Below are positions 4,975 to 5,400 of a DNA stretch of 5,400 bases, one piece after another; within the stretch, counting starts at the first letter, position 1, and every line of letters starts with the position of its first letter. The notes under the pieces are model-generated. The model ran no database searches. It had not been told where the DNA came from and saw nothing but the letters and a program-made list of their open reading frames with translations. Position numbers and translations under genes: made by a program. This DNA comes from Alphaproteobacteria bacterium (GTDB lineage: Bacteria; Pseudomonadota; Alphaproteobacteria; UBA9219), in contig JAQUUS010000127.1 in the NCBI GenBank assembly GCA_028693775.1, positions 1-5,400 of the forward strand. Direction: 5' to 3'.

Positions 4975-5400
4975 TTAGAGAATCTTCAGAATCGCGCTTG
5001 CGAGCGTTCCAGAGACACCCAGCGACACAACACCGAGAGAGTTTTGAGCTTGCAGAGCCTGCAAGTTCGCGCCTTCTTCGTTCGTGTCGGCGGTGATGAG
5101 GTTGCTCGATGCGCTCTTCAGCGATGAGATCATGTTGTCGGTAAACGTTTGCCTGGTTTGAATCAGAGTCGCGTTACCACCGAAACTTGATGCGTTTGCT
5201 GTCAGGGACGCCAAGGCCGTCAGCAGGTTTGCCTGGTCGGTCTGAATGTCGGCCGTGCTGCCCCACGAGTTCGTTGCCGAAGCAGAACCGATCAGCGTCG
5301 CAGATGTCAGATCAACGCCTTGAATGTCGACGTAGGTCGTGTTGTCGGCGTTAAAATAGACGCGCATGTAGTTGGTTTCAGCCGCGTCGTTCAACAGGTT
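4975..5400 (-). CDS. fliC: Flagellin, C-terminal part (5' end outside window)
   Basis: The frame is open from the right edge to a TAA at 4977-4975, giving the last 141 residues of a flagellin, the main filament protein exported by the flagellar type III system. The C-terminal D1/D0 helices are clear: NASSFGGNATLIQTRQTFTDNM, then SSLKSASSNLITADTNEEGANLQALQAQNSLG, then SGTLASAILKIL at the end. The ADxNEEGANLxALQ core is typical of alphaproteobacterial flagellins. The more variable part before it (MRVYFNADNTTYVDIQGVDLTSATLIGSAS) belongs to the outer domain junction. A TTG at 5394 is internal, not a start. The symbol is generic because such bacteria often have several flagellins. The terminator follows at once, then flbT and flaF, which control its expression. 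Confidence 0.92.
   Translation of the reverse strand, partial: NLLNDAAETNYMRVYFNADNTTYVDIQGVDLTSATLIGSASATNSWGSTADIQTDQANLLTALASLTANASSFGGNATLIQTRQTFTDNMISSLKSASSNLITADTNEEGANLQALQAQNSLGVVSLGVSGTLASAILKIL

Noticed and set aside
4921..5127. Plus-strand 68-residue open frame
   Set aside because: It runs through the flagellin terminator hairpin and antisense to the conserved flagellin C-terminus.

Overview
The window comes from an alphaproteobacterium. The best evidence is the flagellin, flbT and flaF cluster at the right end, because FlbT and FlaF are flagellar regulators essentially confined to that class. The DNA is moderately GC-rich, coding density is high, several genes overlap, and Shine-Dalgarno sites are clear. 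I cannot name a genus. Nothing suggests a plasmid, prophage or insertion sequence.

Left third (about 1-1653, minus strand): two diverged paralogues of the beta-carbonic anhydrase fold lie in tandem. The upstream copy (895-1653) keeps the zinc ligands and the conserved RNIGN segment. The downstream copy (744 leftwards, cut by the window edge) keeps the ligands but has lost that segment. Both carry an unusual Cys-rich then His-rich insertion just after the HxxC zinc motif, and the upstream copy also ends in a cluster of five cysteines. These look like zinc proteins with extra metal- or redox-handling parts.

Middle (1803-3934, plus strand): a promoter reads into a probable operon of three genes. 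The first encodes a secreted PsiF-repeat protein with a methionine-rich tandem-repeat tail. The second is purC (SAICAR synthase of purine synthesis), coupled to the first by an ATGA overlap. The third is a 204-residue protein I do not recognise. A strong hairpin at 3909-3934 follows and also closes the opposing flagellar genes.

Right third (3959-5400, minus strand): the C-terminal end of a flagellin gene, its terminator, then flbT and flaF. flaF begins at a GTG inside the end of flbT. FlbT controls flagellin mRNA and FlaF supports flagellin production or export, so the three form one functional unit.

There is no gene-free stretch above 300 bases. The longest gap (1654-1877) is a divergent promoter region. 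The most unusual material is the pair of Cys/His-rich carbonic anhydrase paralogues and the Met-rich PsiF-like protein. I see no clear defence, CRISPR or mobile system.
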